Source: JAEXZL01 sp049943125
Lineage (GTDB): Bacteria > Bacillota > Clostridia > Clostridiales > Clostridiaceae
Reading direction: 5' to 3'
Assembly (NCBI RefSeq): GCF_049943125.1
Contig: NZ_CP188040.1
Location: forward strand, 3,038,001-3,102,000
Length of the DNA stretch: 64,000 bases
The notes below the pieces were generated by a model. The model searched no databases, was not told where the DNA came from, and saw only the letters and a list, made by a program, of their open reading frames with translations. Each line of letters opens with the position of its first letter. Within the stretch, counting starts at the first letter, position 1. Below, piece after piece: positions 1-8,405 of the stretch. The position numbers and the translations under genes are program-made.

Positions 1-1685
1 CTGCAACAGCTGTTAGGACTCCTAAGGGAAAAATATCTATAAAATTTGATAAGAGAACTCCGGTGAATAAGAGGCATAAGCTCTTATCTCTACCAATAAT
101 AAGAGGTTTTGTTTCATTGATTGATTCACTGTCCATAGGAATAAGCTCATTGAATTTCTCAGCTTCCTTTTTTGAGGAGGAAGTAGAACCTACAAAGCTG
201 GAAAAATGGTTTAAAGCGAAGCTTGGGGATAAATGGGATAATGTAGTACTGGGATTAACCCTATGTCTGTCCCTGGGACTGTCCGTTGGATTGTTCTTTT
301 TACTTCCTACAGCGATAACCTCCTTGTTCAAGTCTATTGGTTTAGGAGTGATTTGGCTTAATATAATAGAAGCGGCTATAAGAATAGGGTTATTTTTAGG
401 CTATATTCATATCATAGGGAGAATGGAGGATATAAAAAGATTGTTCCAGTATCATGGTGCAGAGCATAAAACTATCTTCTGCTATGAAAATGAACAAGAG
501 CTTACTGTAGAAAATGTAAAGAAATTTCCAAGGCTTCATCCTAGATGTGGAACTAGCTTTGTTTTCCTAGTGATGATTGTTAGTATAATAGTTTTTTCCT
601 TTACAGGCTATGAATCTCTTTGGCAGAGGTTTATGTGGAGGATACTTCTTCTGCCCTTAGTTTCTGGGATAACCTTTGAGCTCATTAAGTGGATGGGAAG
701 GAGCAACAATGTCTGCTCCAGGATTTTTGCCTTTCCAGGACTACAGCTACAGCTTTTAACCACCAGAGAACCAGAGGATGATCAGATTGAGGTAGCTATT
801 GCTTCTTTGAGAGCTGCAGAGGGTATAAAAGAAACAATTGGTAGTCTAATTGATAAGGGAAGCAAGAGGCTTAAGGAAGCTCAGATTGACAGCTATTTGC
901 TGGATGCTCAGCTGCTCCTAGGCAAGGTTATCAATAAAGATAAGCTCTATATCATGACTCATAAAGAGGAAGAGGTTAGCTTTAAGGAAGAAGAAAAGTA
1001 TTATACTTATATTAAGCTTAGAGAAGAAAAAATGCCTATAAAATACATTCTTCAGGAATGTGAATTTATGGGGCTTGAGCTCTTTGTTAAGGAAGGGGTA
1101 TTAATACCGCGAGGAGATACAGAAATTCTAGTGGAAAAGGTTATAGAAAAGGCAAAAGAAATAGAAAAGCCATATATCTGTGATGTCTGTACAGGCAGTG
1201 GCGCCATAGCAGTGGCTTTAGCATCCTTTATTCCAGAGGCAAAGGTTGATTCCATAGATATATCTGATAAAGCAAAGGAGGTCACTCTTCGAAATGTTAG
1301 AAAGCATAAGCTGAGCAGCAGGGTAACCTTCTATCACAGCGACCTTCTAGAGCTTCCTATAAAGGAAGGGAAGCAATATGACATGGTTGTATCTAATCCG
1401 CCTTATATAGAGACAGAAGAAATAAACAATCTCATGGAGGATGTGAAGAGGTATGAACCGACTCTTGCCTTAGATGGAGGAGCAGATGGCTTAGACTTTT
1501 ACAGAAGGCTAACAAATGAAGCTTTAGAGGTGCTAAGACCCGGTGGAATAATAGCCTTTGAAATAGGATATAATCAAAAAATAGAGGTCATGAACCTTTT
1601 AATAGAAGCTGGATATGAAGCTGTAGAGAGCTATCAGGATTTGGCTTCTAAGGATAGGGTGGTAATGGGTATTAAACCTTATTGA
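1..1685 (+). CDS. prmC: DUF1385 (YqhQ-like) membrane domain fused to PrmC release factor methyltransferase (5' partial)
   Basis: The reading frame is open from position 3, so the true start lies before the window. The first ~250 visible codons are a DUF1385/YqhQ-type membrane protein with an RGF..L.DSL stretch, several hydrophobic segments, a HGAEHK motif and an LHPRCGTSF motif. From about position 830 the chain continues in frame into a class I SAM-dependent methyltransferase: a PrmC N-terminal helical region, the SAM loop DVCTGSGAIAVA, and the catalytic NPPY at 1395-1406. PrmC methylates the glutamine of the GGQ motif in release factors, and prfA follows 60 bp downstream, which supports the assignment. 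Such a fusion fits my memory of clostridial genomes, but I cannot verify it here. The role of the DUF1385 half is unknown. Confidence 0.9.
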   Translation, partial: ATAVRTPKGKISIKFDKRTPVNKRHKLLSLPIIRGFVSLIDSLSIGISSLNFSASFFEEEVEPTKLEKWFKAKLGDKWDNVVLGLTLCLSLGLSVGLFFLLPTAITSLFKSIGLGVIWLNIIEAAIRIGLFLGYIHIIGRMEDIKRLFQYHGAEHKTIFCYENEQELTVENVKKFPRLHPRCGTSFVFLVMIVSIIVFSFTGYESLWQRFMWRILLLPLVSGITFELIKWMGRSNNVCSRIFAFPGLQLQLLTTREPEDDQIEVAIASLRAAEGIKETIGSLIDKGSKRLKEAQIDSYLLDAQLLLGKVINKDKLYIMTHKEEEVSFKEEEKYYTYIKLREEKMPIKYILQECEFMGLELFVKEGVLIPRGDTEILVEKVIEKAKEIEKPYICDVCTGSGAIAVALASFIPEAKVDSIDISDKAKEVTLRNVRKHKLSSRVTFYHSDLLELPIKEGKQYDMVVSNPPYIETEEINNLMEDVKRYEPTLALDGGADGLDFYRRLTNEALEVLRPGGIIAFEIGYNQKIEVMNLLIEAGYEAVESYQDLASKDRVVMGIKPY

Positions 1686-1710
1686 TAATATAATAAATAA
1701 ATGATATAAT
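1682..1710 (+). promoter_or_regulatory. sigma-A promoter of prfA
   Basis: TTGATA (1682-1687), a 17-bp spacer and TATAAT (1705-1710) lie just after the prmC stop codon and 35 bp before prfA. This suggests that prfA can be transcribed independently of the upstream gene. Confidence 0.55.
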
Positions 1711-1745
1711 AGTAAACTATGAGAAAAATATAACGGAGTGATAAA

Positions 1746-2831
1746 ATGATACTTGATAGACTTACCTTTATTGAAAATAAGTATGAAGAGTTATCAGTTA
1801 AAATCAGTGATCCTTCAGTAATGGCCAATCAAAAAGAATGGCAGAGGCTATGTAAGGAGCATGCGGAGTTAGAACCGATAGTTAATGAGTACAAAAATTA
1901 TAAAACTATATTAGAAGAGCTGCAGGACAGCAAAGAGCTTTACAATGAAGAAACAGACAAGGATATGAAGGATATGATACAGGAAGAGATTAAGGAGCTT
2001 TCAGCTCAGCAGACAGAGCTGGAAGATAAGCTTCAAATACTTCTACTTCCAAAGGACCCTAATGACGATAAGAACGTATTTGTTGAAATTAGAGGTGGTG
2101 CTGGTGGAGAAGAGGCAGCGCTCTTTGCCTATAATCTCTTTAGAATGTATACTAGATACGCAGAAAACCAACGCTGGAAGGTTGAGCTCATGAATTCCAA
2201 TGAAACTGATATTGGAGGCCTTAAGGAAGTTGTATTTATGATTAAGGGTAATGGAGCTTACAGCAAGCTTAAATATGAAAGTGGAGTTCACAGGGTGCAG
2301 AGAGTGCCTGATACGGAATCCAGTGGTAGAATTCACACCTCTACAGCTACCGTTGCAGTACTTCCTGAGGTGGAAGATGTGGACATAGAAATAAACGAAA
2401 AAGACTTAAGAATTGATGTTTATAGATCTTCAGGTCATGGTGGTCAGAGCGTTAATACAACAGATTCTGCTGTTAGAATAACCCATTTACCATCAGGAAT
2501 GGTTGTATCCTGCCAGGATGAAAAGTCACAGCTTAAAAATAAAGAAAAGGCTATGAAGGTTCTTATGGCTAGGTTGTATGAAAAGGCTGAAGCAGAGAGA
2601 AGTGCTGGTATTGCAGAGGATAGAAAGAGTCAGGTAGGTACAGGAGACAGAAGTGAAAGAATCAGAACCTACAATTATCCTCAGGGAAGAGTTACAGATC
2701 ATAGAATAGGACTTACTCTATATAAGCTAGAAAGCTTTTTAGAAGGTGATTTAGATGAAATGATCAATGCTCTTATTACCTATGATCAGGCAGAAAAACT
2801 TAAGCTAATGGGTAACAGTGATGAAGTATAA
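1746..2831 (+). CDS. prfA: Peptide chain release factor 1
   Basis: RF1 reads UAA and UAG stop codons and triggers release of the finished peptide on the ribosome. The 361-residue length is normal. The N-terminal helical domain is followed by the codon-recognition region, where the tripeptide is PDT (PxT class, as in RF1, not SPF as in RF2). The catalytic GGQ sits in SSGHGGQSVNTTDSAVRITH. The start is an ATG with GGAGTGA upstream. The partner methyltransferase PrmC is encoded immediately upstream, and the second release factor, prfB, is at 28.2 kb. Assignment is secure. Confidence 0.98.
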   Translation: MILDRLTFIENKYEELSVKISDPSVMANQKEWQRLCKEHAELEPIVNEYKNYKTILEELQDSKELYNEETDKDMKDMIQEEIKELSAQQTELEDKLQILLLPKDPNDDKNVFVEIRGGAGGEEAALFAYNLFRMYTRYAENQRWKVELMNSNETDIGGLKEVVFMIKGNGAYSKLKYESGVHRVQRVPDTESSGRIHTSTATVAVLPEVEDVDIEINEKDLRIDVYRSSGHGGQSVNTTDSAVRITHLPSGMVVSCQDEKSQLKNKEKAMKVLMARLYEKAEAERSAGIAEDRKSQVGTGDRSERIRTYNYPQGRVTDHRIGLTLYKLESFLEGDLDEMINALITYDQAEKLKLMGNSDEV

Positions 2832-2836
2832 TCTTT

Positions 2837-2863
2837 AAGCCTTACATTTTGTAGGGCTTTTTA
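2837..2863 (+). terminator. Intrinsic terminator after prfA
   Basis: A 9-bp stem (AAGCCTTAC with GTAGGGCTT) is followed by a T-run. Confidence 0.8.
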
Positions 2864-2893
2864 TTTATATATCTATGAATAAGAGGTGTGGGG

Positions 2894-3472
2894 ATGGATG
2901 TTTTTAAAGCCTATGAGAGGCAAAGAAGGTATATGAAAAGATTTAACTTTTTAATGATTTTTTTATTTTTCTTACTTCCTGCAGTGGTCTACTATACAGG
3001 TAAAACACAGGTATTCTTTCTGGTATATTTAGGAATTTTAGAAGTGATGATAGTAGCTACTGTAATTGTTACAAAGCATAAGGACTTTTTAGATTTTGAC
3101 ATAGCAAGGGGCAAGGTAGTATTGAAGCTTGGTATCCTTAAAAAGAAGCACGCTTTGATACTAGAGAAGATAATGCTTGTACATACCGAAGGGGAAAATT
3201 ACGATATAAGACTATTTATTATAACTACTCAAAGGGGAAGAGATAGAATTTTTAAACCTGTGACAGAAGATAGTATAAAAAAATATCCTCTTCTCCATAA
3301 GGAATACATAAGGCTAAAAAGATTAAATCCTGAATTTGATTATTATGCAGTTGCTATAAATAATGGAGGTTTTTATAAATATGAGCTCCTTAATACCATA
3401 TATAAGAATACTTCCAATGCAGTTTTTACTGATTATAGTATAGATAATATCAAAAAGATAAGATATGTTTAA
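2894..3472 (+). CDS. Hypothetical membrane protein
   Basis: About 192 residues. Two hydrophobic segments near residues 17-35 and 40-60 form a membrane hairpin, followed by a soluble C-terminal region of about 130 residues rich in charged and aromatic residues. I chose the ATG at 2894 because the GAGGTG at 2883-2888 is properly spaced for it; the in-frame GTG at 2888 overlaps that site. The topology, with a short basic beta-rich tail after two helices, resembles small membrane-anchored PH-like proteins, but I see no diagnostic motif and do not assign a function. It lies between the prfA terminator and a terminator-like hairpin, so it may be transcribed alone. Confidence 0.75.
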   Translation: MDVFKAYERQRRYMKRFNFLMIFLFFLLPAVVYYTGKTQVFFLVYLGILEVMIVATVIVTKHKDFLDFDIARGKVVLKLGILKKKHALILEKIMLVHTEGENYDIRLFIITTQRGRDRIFKPVTEDSIKKYPLLHKEYIRLKRLNPEFDYYAVAINNGGFYKYELLNTIYKNTSNAVFTDYSIDNIKKIRYV

Positions 3473-3522
3473 TAAGTAAGTTAAATAGTGAGATTTTGTA
3501 ATAATCCTTCTTAAGAAGCAAT

Positions 3523-3555
3523 AGTATTTAAATGTCAAATTATTTAAATGCTTTT
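3523..3555 (+). terminator. Terminator-like hairpin before the ZIP gene
   Basis: An 11-bp A/T-rich stem (3523-3533 with 3542-3552, one G-T pair) is followed by TTT. It may terminate the upstream gene or act as an attenuator 20 bp before the ZIP transporter gene. The perfect palindrome CTTCTTAAGAAG lies just upstream. Confidence 0.45.
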
Positions 3556-3575
3556 AGCACTTAAGGGGGATTATT

Positions 3576-4298
3576 ATGTTTAATTATATATATATTGTTT
3601 TGTTATCCATGGGGATTTCATTGCTGGGAACTATGGTAGGGGCATCCCTAGGCATGGTTATAAGAAAACCTGATAAAAGGTTTCTCTCCGTTATTATGGG
3701 CCTTGCTGGTGGTTTAATGCTTTCTGTTATAGTCTTTGAGCTTATACCAGAAGGAGTGGAAAAAATTGGAATGATATCCACTGTGCTTTTCTATGCCTTG
3801 GGAATAGTAATAGTTTTGTTTATTGAAATATTTATAAGCAAGGATAAGAATCAGGATAGCTACAGTCAAATGGCATTTGTAACAGCCTTAGGGCTCATGC
3901 TTCATAATCTTCCAGAAGGAATTATTATGGGCAGTGGTTTTTTATTAGATAAAACCTTAGGAATAGGTATGAGCCTCATAATAGCCATCCATGATGTTCC
4001 TGAAGGACTTGCCGTCACTGCACCTCTAATGGCAAAGGGAGTAAGAATTTCAAAAATCATGTTTTATGCTTTTGTAACAGCCCTCCCCACTGCTCTAGGG
4101 GCAGCTATAGGTGTGTCCTTAGGAAATGTTTCAGATTATTATCTTGGAGCTTGTCTATCCCTGGCTTCAGGTATAATGATGTATGTGGTCTTTGCTGAGC
4201 TTATACCGGAATCAAATAAGCTCTGGTCTGGATTCATCACAGGGTTAAGTGCGATTATTGGGTTGACATTAGGGTTTGTAATGATAAATTTGATATAG
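3576..4298 (+). CDS. ZIP family metal transporter
   Basis: A 240-residue polytopic membrane protein with about eight hydrophobic segments. It carries the two signature helices of the ZIP (ZupT/GufA) family: HNLPEG near residue 111 and HDVPEGLAV near residue 138. The His, Asn, Pro and Glu residues of these helices line the metal site of the family. It probably imports Zn2+ or another divalent metal across the cytoplasmic membrane. The ATG start has the AAGGGGGA site upstream. No metal-regulator box was identified. A second zinc-related gene, a binding lipoprotein, lies at 50.1 kb. Substrate is inferred from family only. Confidence 0.9.
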   Translation: MFNYIYIVLLSMGISLLGTMVGASLGMVIRKPDKRFLSVIMGLAGGLMLSVIVFELIPEGVEKIGMISTVLFYALGIVIVLFIEIFISKDKNQDSYSQMAFVTALGLMLHNLPEGIIMGSGFLLDKTLGIGMSLIIAIHDVPEGLAVTAPLMAKGVRISKIMFYAFVTALPTALGAAIGVSLGNVSDYYLGACLSLASGIMMYVVFAELIPESNKLWSGFITGLSAIIGLTLGFVMINLI

Positions 4299-4428
4299 AA
4301 AGAACTGTGAAGTTAGTCGATTTTGTAACAGTCTAGAACATATTTAATATAATGATAGTGGTGATGGTATTAATAATTGTATTAAAACTATAGGATAAAG
4401 ATTTATTAAAATCAGGAAGTGAAAAGCA

Positions 4429-5130
4429 ATGGAAACTATAAATCAATTTTTAAGCAGGATAAAAGAAATATATGGAGCTGGGATGCCCAAGGGTGTGCAG
4501 AGGTTTACCTGTATAAAGGATATGGCAATACTCTGTGGAATGGTAGCTACTTCTGCTGAAATAGGCGCAATTGGTATAGGAAATATATCTCCTAAAAATT
4601 ATTTAGTAACTCTAGGGGGGACAGAGATTACTAATAAAACTGAAGCTCTAGGAGTGGTGGAGGATTTAAGGTCGGCGTTTGGCCTTAGCAATGAATACCT
4701 TATGAAATCATTGAAAGCAATAACTGAAAATATCCCTAAGAGATCAACTATATTTATGTATGGCTATTCCTTAGGTGGTATGGTAATGCAGCAGGTTATG
4801 GCGGATAAAAATATAAAAAATAACTATACTATTAAGGCAGTTGCCATTGGAAGTCCAATCACTGCTATAAACAGACAGAGGATAACAATCATTGAAGATA
4901 CTTCTGATATAGTACCAAAACTATCTTTCATATCTGTATTCCTTAAAAAGCTACTAGGAAGCTATGATACTCATATAATAAGAAATGGAGGCTATAAAAC
5001 CACTATAGGAGCTCATGCTCTATCCTATGTGGATTCTCCTGTATGGGATGATGTAGACGTCTTTGGAAAAGTTGGCGGACAAGGCTTCGTAGAAATAGAT
5101 ATGAATAATTTCGTAAATTACTATGCTTAA
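4429..5130 (+). CDS. Lipase-class-3-like alpha/beta hydrolase
   Basis: A 233-residue protein without a signal peptide. It contains the nucleophile elbow GYSLGG near residue 105, a probable catalytic Asp in the DTSDIVPK stretch and a probable catalytic His in the GAHALSYVDSPVW stretch near the C-terminus, in the order and spacing of class 3 lipases. The substrate is unknown, and a cytoplasmic or non-classically exported esterase or lipase are both possible. It has its own terminator downstream and appears monocistronic. Confidence 0.65.
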   Translation: METINQFLSRIKEIYGAGMPKGVQRFTCIKDMAILCGMVATSAEIGAIGIGNISPKNYLVTLGGTEITNKTEALGVVEDLRSAFGLSNEYLMKSLKAITENIPKRSTIFMYGYSLGGMVMQQVMADKNIKNNYTIKAVAIGSPITAINRQRITIIEDTSDIVPKLSFISVFLKKLLGSYDTHIIRNGGYKTTIGAHALSYVDSPVWDDVDVFGKVGGQGFVEIDMNNFVNYYA

Positions 5131-5152
5131 TAGCTAAAAAATGTTAAAAAAT

Positions 5153-5184
5153 AAAGGCGACTAGTATAAGCTAGCTGCCTTTTC
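5153..5184 (+). terminator. Intrinsic terminator after the lipase-like gene
   Basis: An imperfect stem (AAAGGC...CTAG with CTAG...GCCTTT) is followed by T residues. Confidence 0.6.
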
Positions 5185-5289
5185 TGTTAGCTTATTCATA
5201 TTCAATTTTGATTTTATAAGAAAAAGGTATATTAATTAATAAGGTTTCTATATTAGTGGTATGAGTATATGGCTTTTAGAATGGATAAC

Positions 5290-5318
5290 TTGTAAATGAA
5301 ATAAAACAAAGGTAATAT
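5290..5318 (+). promoter_or_regulatory. Candidate sigma-A promoter of the sua5 operon
   Basis: TTGTAA (5290-5295), a 17-bp spacer and TAATAT (5313-5318) lie 40 bp before the start codon. Confidence 0.4.
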
Positions 5319-5358
5319 ATTAGGTAAGGAATTTTTACTATAGGAAGAGGGAATTGTT

Positions 5359-6408
5359 TTGGATACAAAAGTAGCCTTTATAGATAAAAGTGTTATTGAT
5401 AATATAGCTATAAAAGAAGCGGCAGAGGTTATTAAAAAGGGTGGACTTGTTGCCTTCCCCACGGAAACGGTGTATGGGCTAGGAGCAAATGCCTTAGATG
5501 CTGCTGCCGTGGAAAAGATATTTTTAGCAAAAGGAAGACCACAGGATAATCCTCTTATTATCCATGTGGCTGATAAGGATATCTCTCCTTATGTGAAAAA
5601 GGTACCAACTTTAGCAAAAGAGCTTATGGATGCTTTTTGGCCTGGGCCTTTAACTATTATTCTGGAGAAGTCTTCTTTGGTTCCAGACAAAACCAGTGCA
5701 AACCTTGATACTGTAGGAATACGCATGCCCAGCTCTCCTATAGCTCTTAAGCTCATTGCTGAAAGTGGCCTCCCTATAGCAGCTCCTTCTGCTAATATCA
5801 GCGGAAGACCAAGTCCTACAGACATGGAGAGGTGTGTAGAGGATTTAAAGGGAAGGGTAGATTACATACTCGGAGGAGAAATCAGTGCTGTGGGGGTGGA
5901 GTCTACAATAATTGATTGTTCTGTAGAACCACCGTGCATTTTAAGACCAGGGGCAGTAACCTTAGAGATGCTTCAGGAGATTAGAAAGGATATATATATA
6001 GATCCTTCATTACTAGAAAAGCCTAATGAGAATCTTAAGCCAAAGGCCCCGGGTATGAAGTATAAGCACTATGCTCCTAAGGCTAAGGTTATAATAATAG
6101 AGGGAGATTTAGAAAAAACTATTGAAAAAATTAACGAAATGGTGTTAAATTATATAGAGCAAAAATTAATGGTAGGTATATTGGCTACGGAAGAATCAAA
6201 GGATAAATATCCTAAGGGTGAGGTTATGGTTTTAGGGACAAGGGCTAAGCCTGAGACCGCAGCGCATAACTTGTTTGAAACTCTTAGAGCCTGTGATGAT
6301 AAAGGTTTGGATATCGTGTTATCTGAAGCCTTCCCAAGAGAAGGGATAGGGACAGCCATAATGAATAGACTTACCAAAGCAGCAGGGTACCATATAATAA
6401 AGGTTTAA
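5359..6408 (+). CDS. sua5: L-threonylcarbamoyladenylate synthase (Sua5/YwlC)
   Basis: Makes threonylcarbamoyl-AMP from threonine, bicarbonate and ATP, the first step of t6A37 tRNA modification. The YrdC-type domain (about residues 15-200) carries GGLVAFPTETVYGLG, KGRPQDNPL and PSANISGRPSPT. The remainder is the C-terminal Sua5 domain, so this is the long form (349 residues) rather than the short TsaC. The start is TTG, chosen because GGAAGAGGG lies seven bases upstream. TsaB and TsaE of the same pathway are encoded at 34.3-35.5 kb. The order sua5-ywlE-rpiB-upp matches Bacillus. Confidence 0.95.
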   Translation: MDTKVAFIDKSVIDNIAIKEAAEVIKKGGLVAFPTETVYGLGANALDAAAVEKIFLAKGRPQDNPLIIHVADKDISPYVKKVPTLAKELMDAFWPGPLTIILEKSSLVPDKTSANLDTVGIRMPSSPIALKLIAESGLPIAAPSANISGRPSPTDMERCVEDLKGRVDYILGGEISAVGVESTIIDCSVEPPCILRPGAVTLEMLQEIRKDIYIDPSLLEKPNENLKPKAPGMKYKHYAPKAKVIIIEGDLEKTIEKINEMVLNYIEQKLMVGILATEESKDKYPKGEVMVLGTRAKPETAAHNLFETLRACDDKGLDIVLSEAFPREGIGTAIMNRLTKAAGYHIIKV

Positions 6409-6420
6409 TGAGGAGGCAGT

Positions 6421-6870
6421 ATGAAGGTTTTATTCGTTTGTACAGGAAATACATGTAGAAGCCCTTTGGCAGAAGTTATTTTCAATAGCAAAAAGAATAA
6501 AGAGGATATGAAGGCTTATTCTGCTGGCATATCTATTGTGCCAGGAAGTACTGCATCTAATAATTCATCCTATATTGCTCTAGAAGCCTTAGAAGCTGAC
6601 ATAAAAGGGAGAAAAGCTGTTCAATTAACTGACAGCATTTTAGGTGATATGGATCTTGTTTTAACCATGTCGGCTTATATTAAGGAAGCTATTATAAATA
6701 GATTTCCTGAGCTTAAAAATAAAGTATTCTCATTAAAGGAATATGTCGGCGTTAAAGGTGATGTTATGGACCCTTACGGTGGCTCTATTAATACTTACAG
6801 AGAAACCTATAAGGAGCTTGAAAATTTAATAGTTAAGTTATTGGTAAAAATAGAAGGAGATAGTAATTAA
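6421..6870 (+). CDS. ywlE: Low-molecular-weight phosphatase, probable protein-arginine phosphatase YwlE
   Basis: A 149-residue phosphatase of the LMW-PTP fold. The P-loop CTGNTCRS begins at Cys7 and the DPYGGS motif supplies the general acid Asp. Residue 11 is Thr, the residue that in Bacillus YwlE favours phosphoarginine over phosphotyrosine. This and the ywlC-ywlE-rpiB synteny point to an arginine phosphatase that opposes McsB; mcsB itself is not in this window. The gene starts 12 bp after sua5 with GAGGAGG. Strict specificity is inferred. Confidence 0.88.
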   Translation: MKVLFVCTGNTCRSPLAEVIFNSKKNKEDMKAYSAGISIVPGSTASNNSSYIALEALEADIKGRKAVQLTDSILGDMDLVLTMSAYIKEAIINRFPELKNKVFSLKEYVGVKGDVMDPYGGSINTYRETYKELENLIVKLLVKIEGDSN

Positions 6871-6892
6871 TAGGCTTACTATCTCTTTTTTT
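6857..6892 (+). terminator. Terminator overlapping the end of ywlE
   Basis: A 10-bp stem (GAGATAGTAA with TTACTATCTC) starts inside the last ywlE codons and is followed by seven T residues. Confidence 0.8.
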
Positions 6893-6943
6893 ACAAATAT
6901 ATAAGTACTAGATAATTGATTAGTATTTTAAGGAGGAAGTAAG

Positions 6944-7390
6944 ATGAAAATTGCAATTGGCAGTGACCATGGCGGCTTTTCACTTAAGAGTCAAGTTATT
7001 GAACATTTGAAGAGTAGAGGAATTGGCTATAAGGATTTTGGAACTCACACTGAGACTTCCTGTGATTACCCAGATATAGCAATAGAGGTTTCAGAAGCAG
7101 TGGTTTCAAAAGAATATGACCTAGGAATATTAATCTGCGGTACAGGAATTGGTATAGGTATAGCTGCTAATAAGGTTAAGGGAATAAGAGCAGCTCTCTG
7201 TCACGACACCTTCAGTGCTCATGCTGCAAGAGAGCACAATAATGCCAATGTGCTCACCATGGGAGAGAGGGTAATTGGACCAGGGCTTGCCTTAGAAATA
7301 GTAGATACCTTTTTAAATAGTGAATTCGAAGGAGATAGACATTTGAGAAGAGTAAATAAAATTACCGAAATTGAAAATAATAAGTTATAG
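6944..7390 (+). CDS. rpiB: Ribose-5-phosphate isomerase B
   Basis: Interconverts ribose 5-phosphate and ribulose 5-phosphate in the pentose phosphate pathway. The 148-residue length is normal for the RpiB/LacAB family. The N-terminus MKIAIGSDHGGF, the loop CGTGIGIGIAANK with the catalytic Cys region, and HDTFSAHAAREHNNANVLTMG are all present. The ATG has AAGGAGGAAG upstream. It lies between ywlE and upp as in Bacillus. Confidence 0.97.
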   Translation: MKIAIGSDHGGFSLKSQVIEHLKSRGIGYKDFGTHTETSCDYPDIAIEVSEAVVSKEYDLGILICGTGIGIGIAANKVKGIRAALCHDTFSAHAAREHNNANVLTMGERVIGPGLALEIVDTFLNSEFEGDRHLRRVNKITEIENNKL

Positions 7391-7437
7391 TTTAAAAATT
7401 AATTAATAATAATTAAGTTGTTTAGGGGGAATATCAA

Positions 7438-8067
7438 ATGAGTAAAGTAACACAAATAACACATCCATTAATTCAGCACAAAATGGCTTTTATAAGAGAT
7501 AAGAACACCGGTTCCAAGGACTTTAGAGAGCTAGTAGAAGAGGTATCAATGCTCCTTGCTTACGAAGTGACAAGAGACCTTCAGACAGAAGAGGTGGAAA
7601 TAGAAACACCTATCTGTAAAACTAAATGCCAGATGCTATCTGGAAAGAAAACAGCAATAGTACCAATATTAAGAGCTGGCCTTGGAATGGTAGATGGAAT
7701 GCTTAAGCTGATACCTGCTGCTAAGGTTGGCCATATAGGACTTTATAGGGATGAGGAAACTCTTCAGCCAGTAGAATATTTCTGCAAGCTTCCTCAGGAC
7801 ATAGAAGAAAGAGATGTAATAGTTGTGGATCCAATGCTGGCTACAGGAGGTTCTGCATCAGATGCTATCACTCTTCTAAAGAAGAGAGGAGCTAAAAATA
7901 TAAGGCTTGTATGCTTAATCAGTGCTCCAGAGGGAATAAAATTAGTTCAGAATGCTCATCCTGATGTGGATATTTATGTAGGTTCTATAGACGAAAAATT
8001 AAATGATCATGGATACATAGTTCCAGGCCTTGGGGATGCAGGGGATAGACTCTTTGGTACAAAGTAG
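7438..8067 (+). CDS. upp: Uracil phosphoribosyltransferase
   Basis: Salvages uracil to UMP using PRPP. A 209-residue protein with the flexible loop region, the PRPP-binding motif VVDPMLATGGSASDAI near residue 130, and the uracil-binding C-terminal GYIVPGLGDAGDRLFGTK. The start ATG has AGGGGGA upstream. It is the last gene of the sua5-ywlE-rpiB-upp group and is followed by a perfect-stem terminator. Confidence 0.98.
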   Translation: MSKVTQITHPLIQHKMAFIRDKNTGSKDFRELVEEVSMLLAYEVTRDLQTEEVEIETPICKTKCQMLSGKKTAIVPILRAGLGMVDGMLKLIPAAKVGHIGLYRDEETLQPVEYFCKLPQDIEERDVIVVDPMLATGGSASDAITLLKKRGAKNIRLVCLISAPEGIKLVQNAHPDVDIYVGSIDEKLNDHGYIVPGLGDAGDRLFGTK

Positions 8068-8072
8068 ATTAT

Positions 8073-8096
8073 AGCAGCATAATAATGCTGCTTTTC
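8073..8096 (+). terminator. Intrinsic terminator after upp
   Basis: A perfect 8-bp stem (AGCAGCAT with ATGCTGCT) with a 4-nt loop and a short T-run. Confidence 0.75.
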
Positions 8097-8265
8097 CACT
8101 TGTTAATAGTATTTTATTTAACAATATCTGTTAACTAAAATGCAAATATTTGATTAAATTAAAGGTTATAGTAAATACTAATGTAAAAAAAGCTTTTAAA
8201 TAGCCTTTTTCCTAAGATAAATTATAGAAAAAGTAGATTAAATAAATAATTCAGAATAGTTATTA

Positions 8266-8363
8266 TAGTTAAAAAAATAACAATATATTGGTAGCTAATC
8301 AAGAAATATGAGCTTATTTGAGCAGTAAGATTATTTTCAATATATTTTAAATGGTGATATAAT
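8266..8363 (+). promoter_or_regulatory. thlA promoter region with candidate Rex operator
   Basis: This is the functional part of the 338-bp gap between upp and thlA. A sigma-A promoter is clear: TTTCAA (8335-8340), a 17-bp spacer and TATAAT (8358-8363). Upstream, 8266-8283 reads TAGTTAA-N4-ATAACAA, matching 12 of 14 fixed positions of the Rex consensus TTGTTAA-N4-TTAACAA. Rex control of thiolase is established in Clostridium acetobutylicum. The region is A/T-rich, so the operator is only a candidate; the promoter is stronger. Confidence 0.5.
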
Positions 8364-8405
8364 TGTTATATGTCAAAATGGATTTAATATTTAGGAGGTT
8401 TAAAA

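Noticed and set aside
8099..8137. TTGTTAA...TTAACAA and TTAACA...TGTTAA inverted repeats after upp
   Set aside because: Spacers of 11 and 5 bases and reversed half-site order do not fit the Rex operator (N4), and they lie over 200 bp from the thlA promoter.
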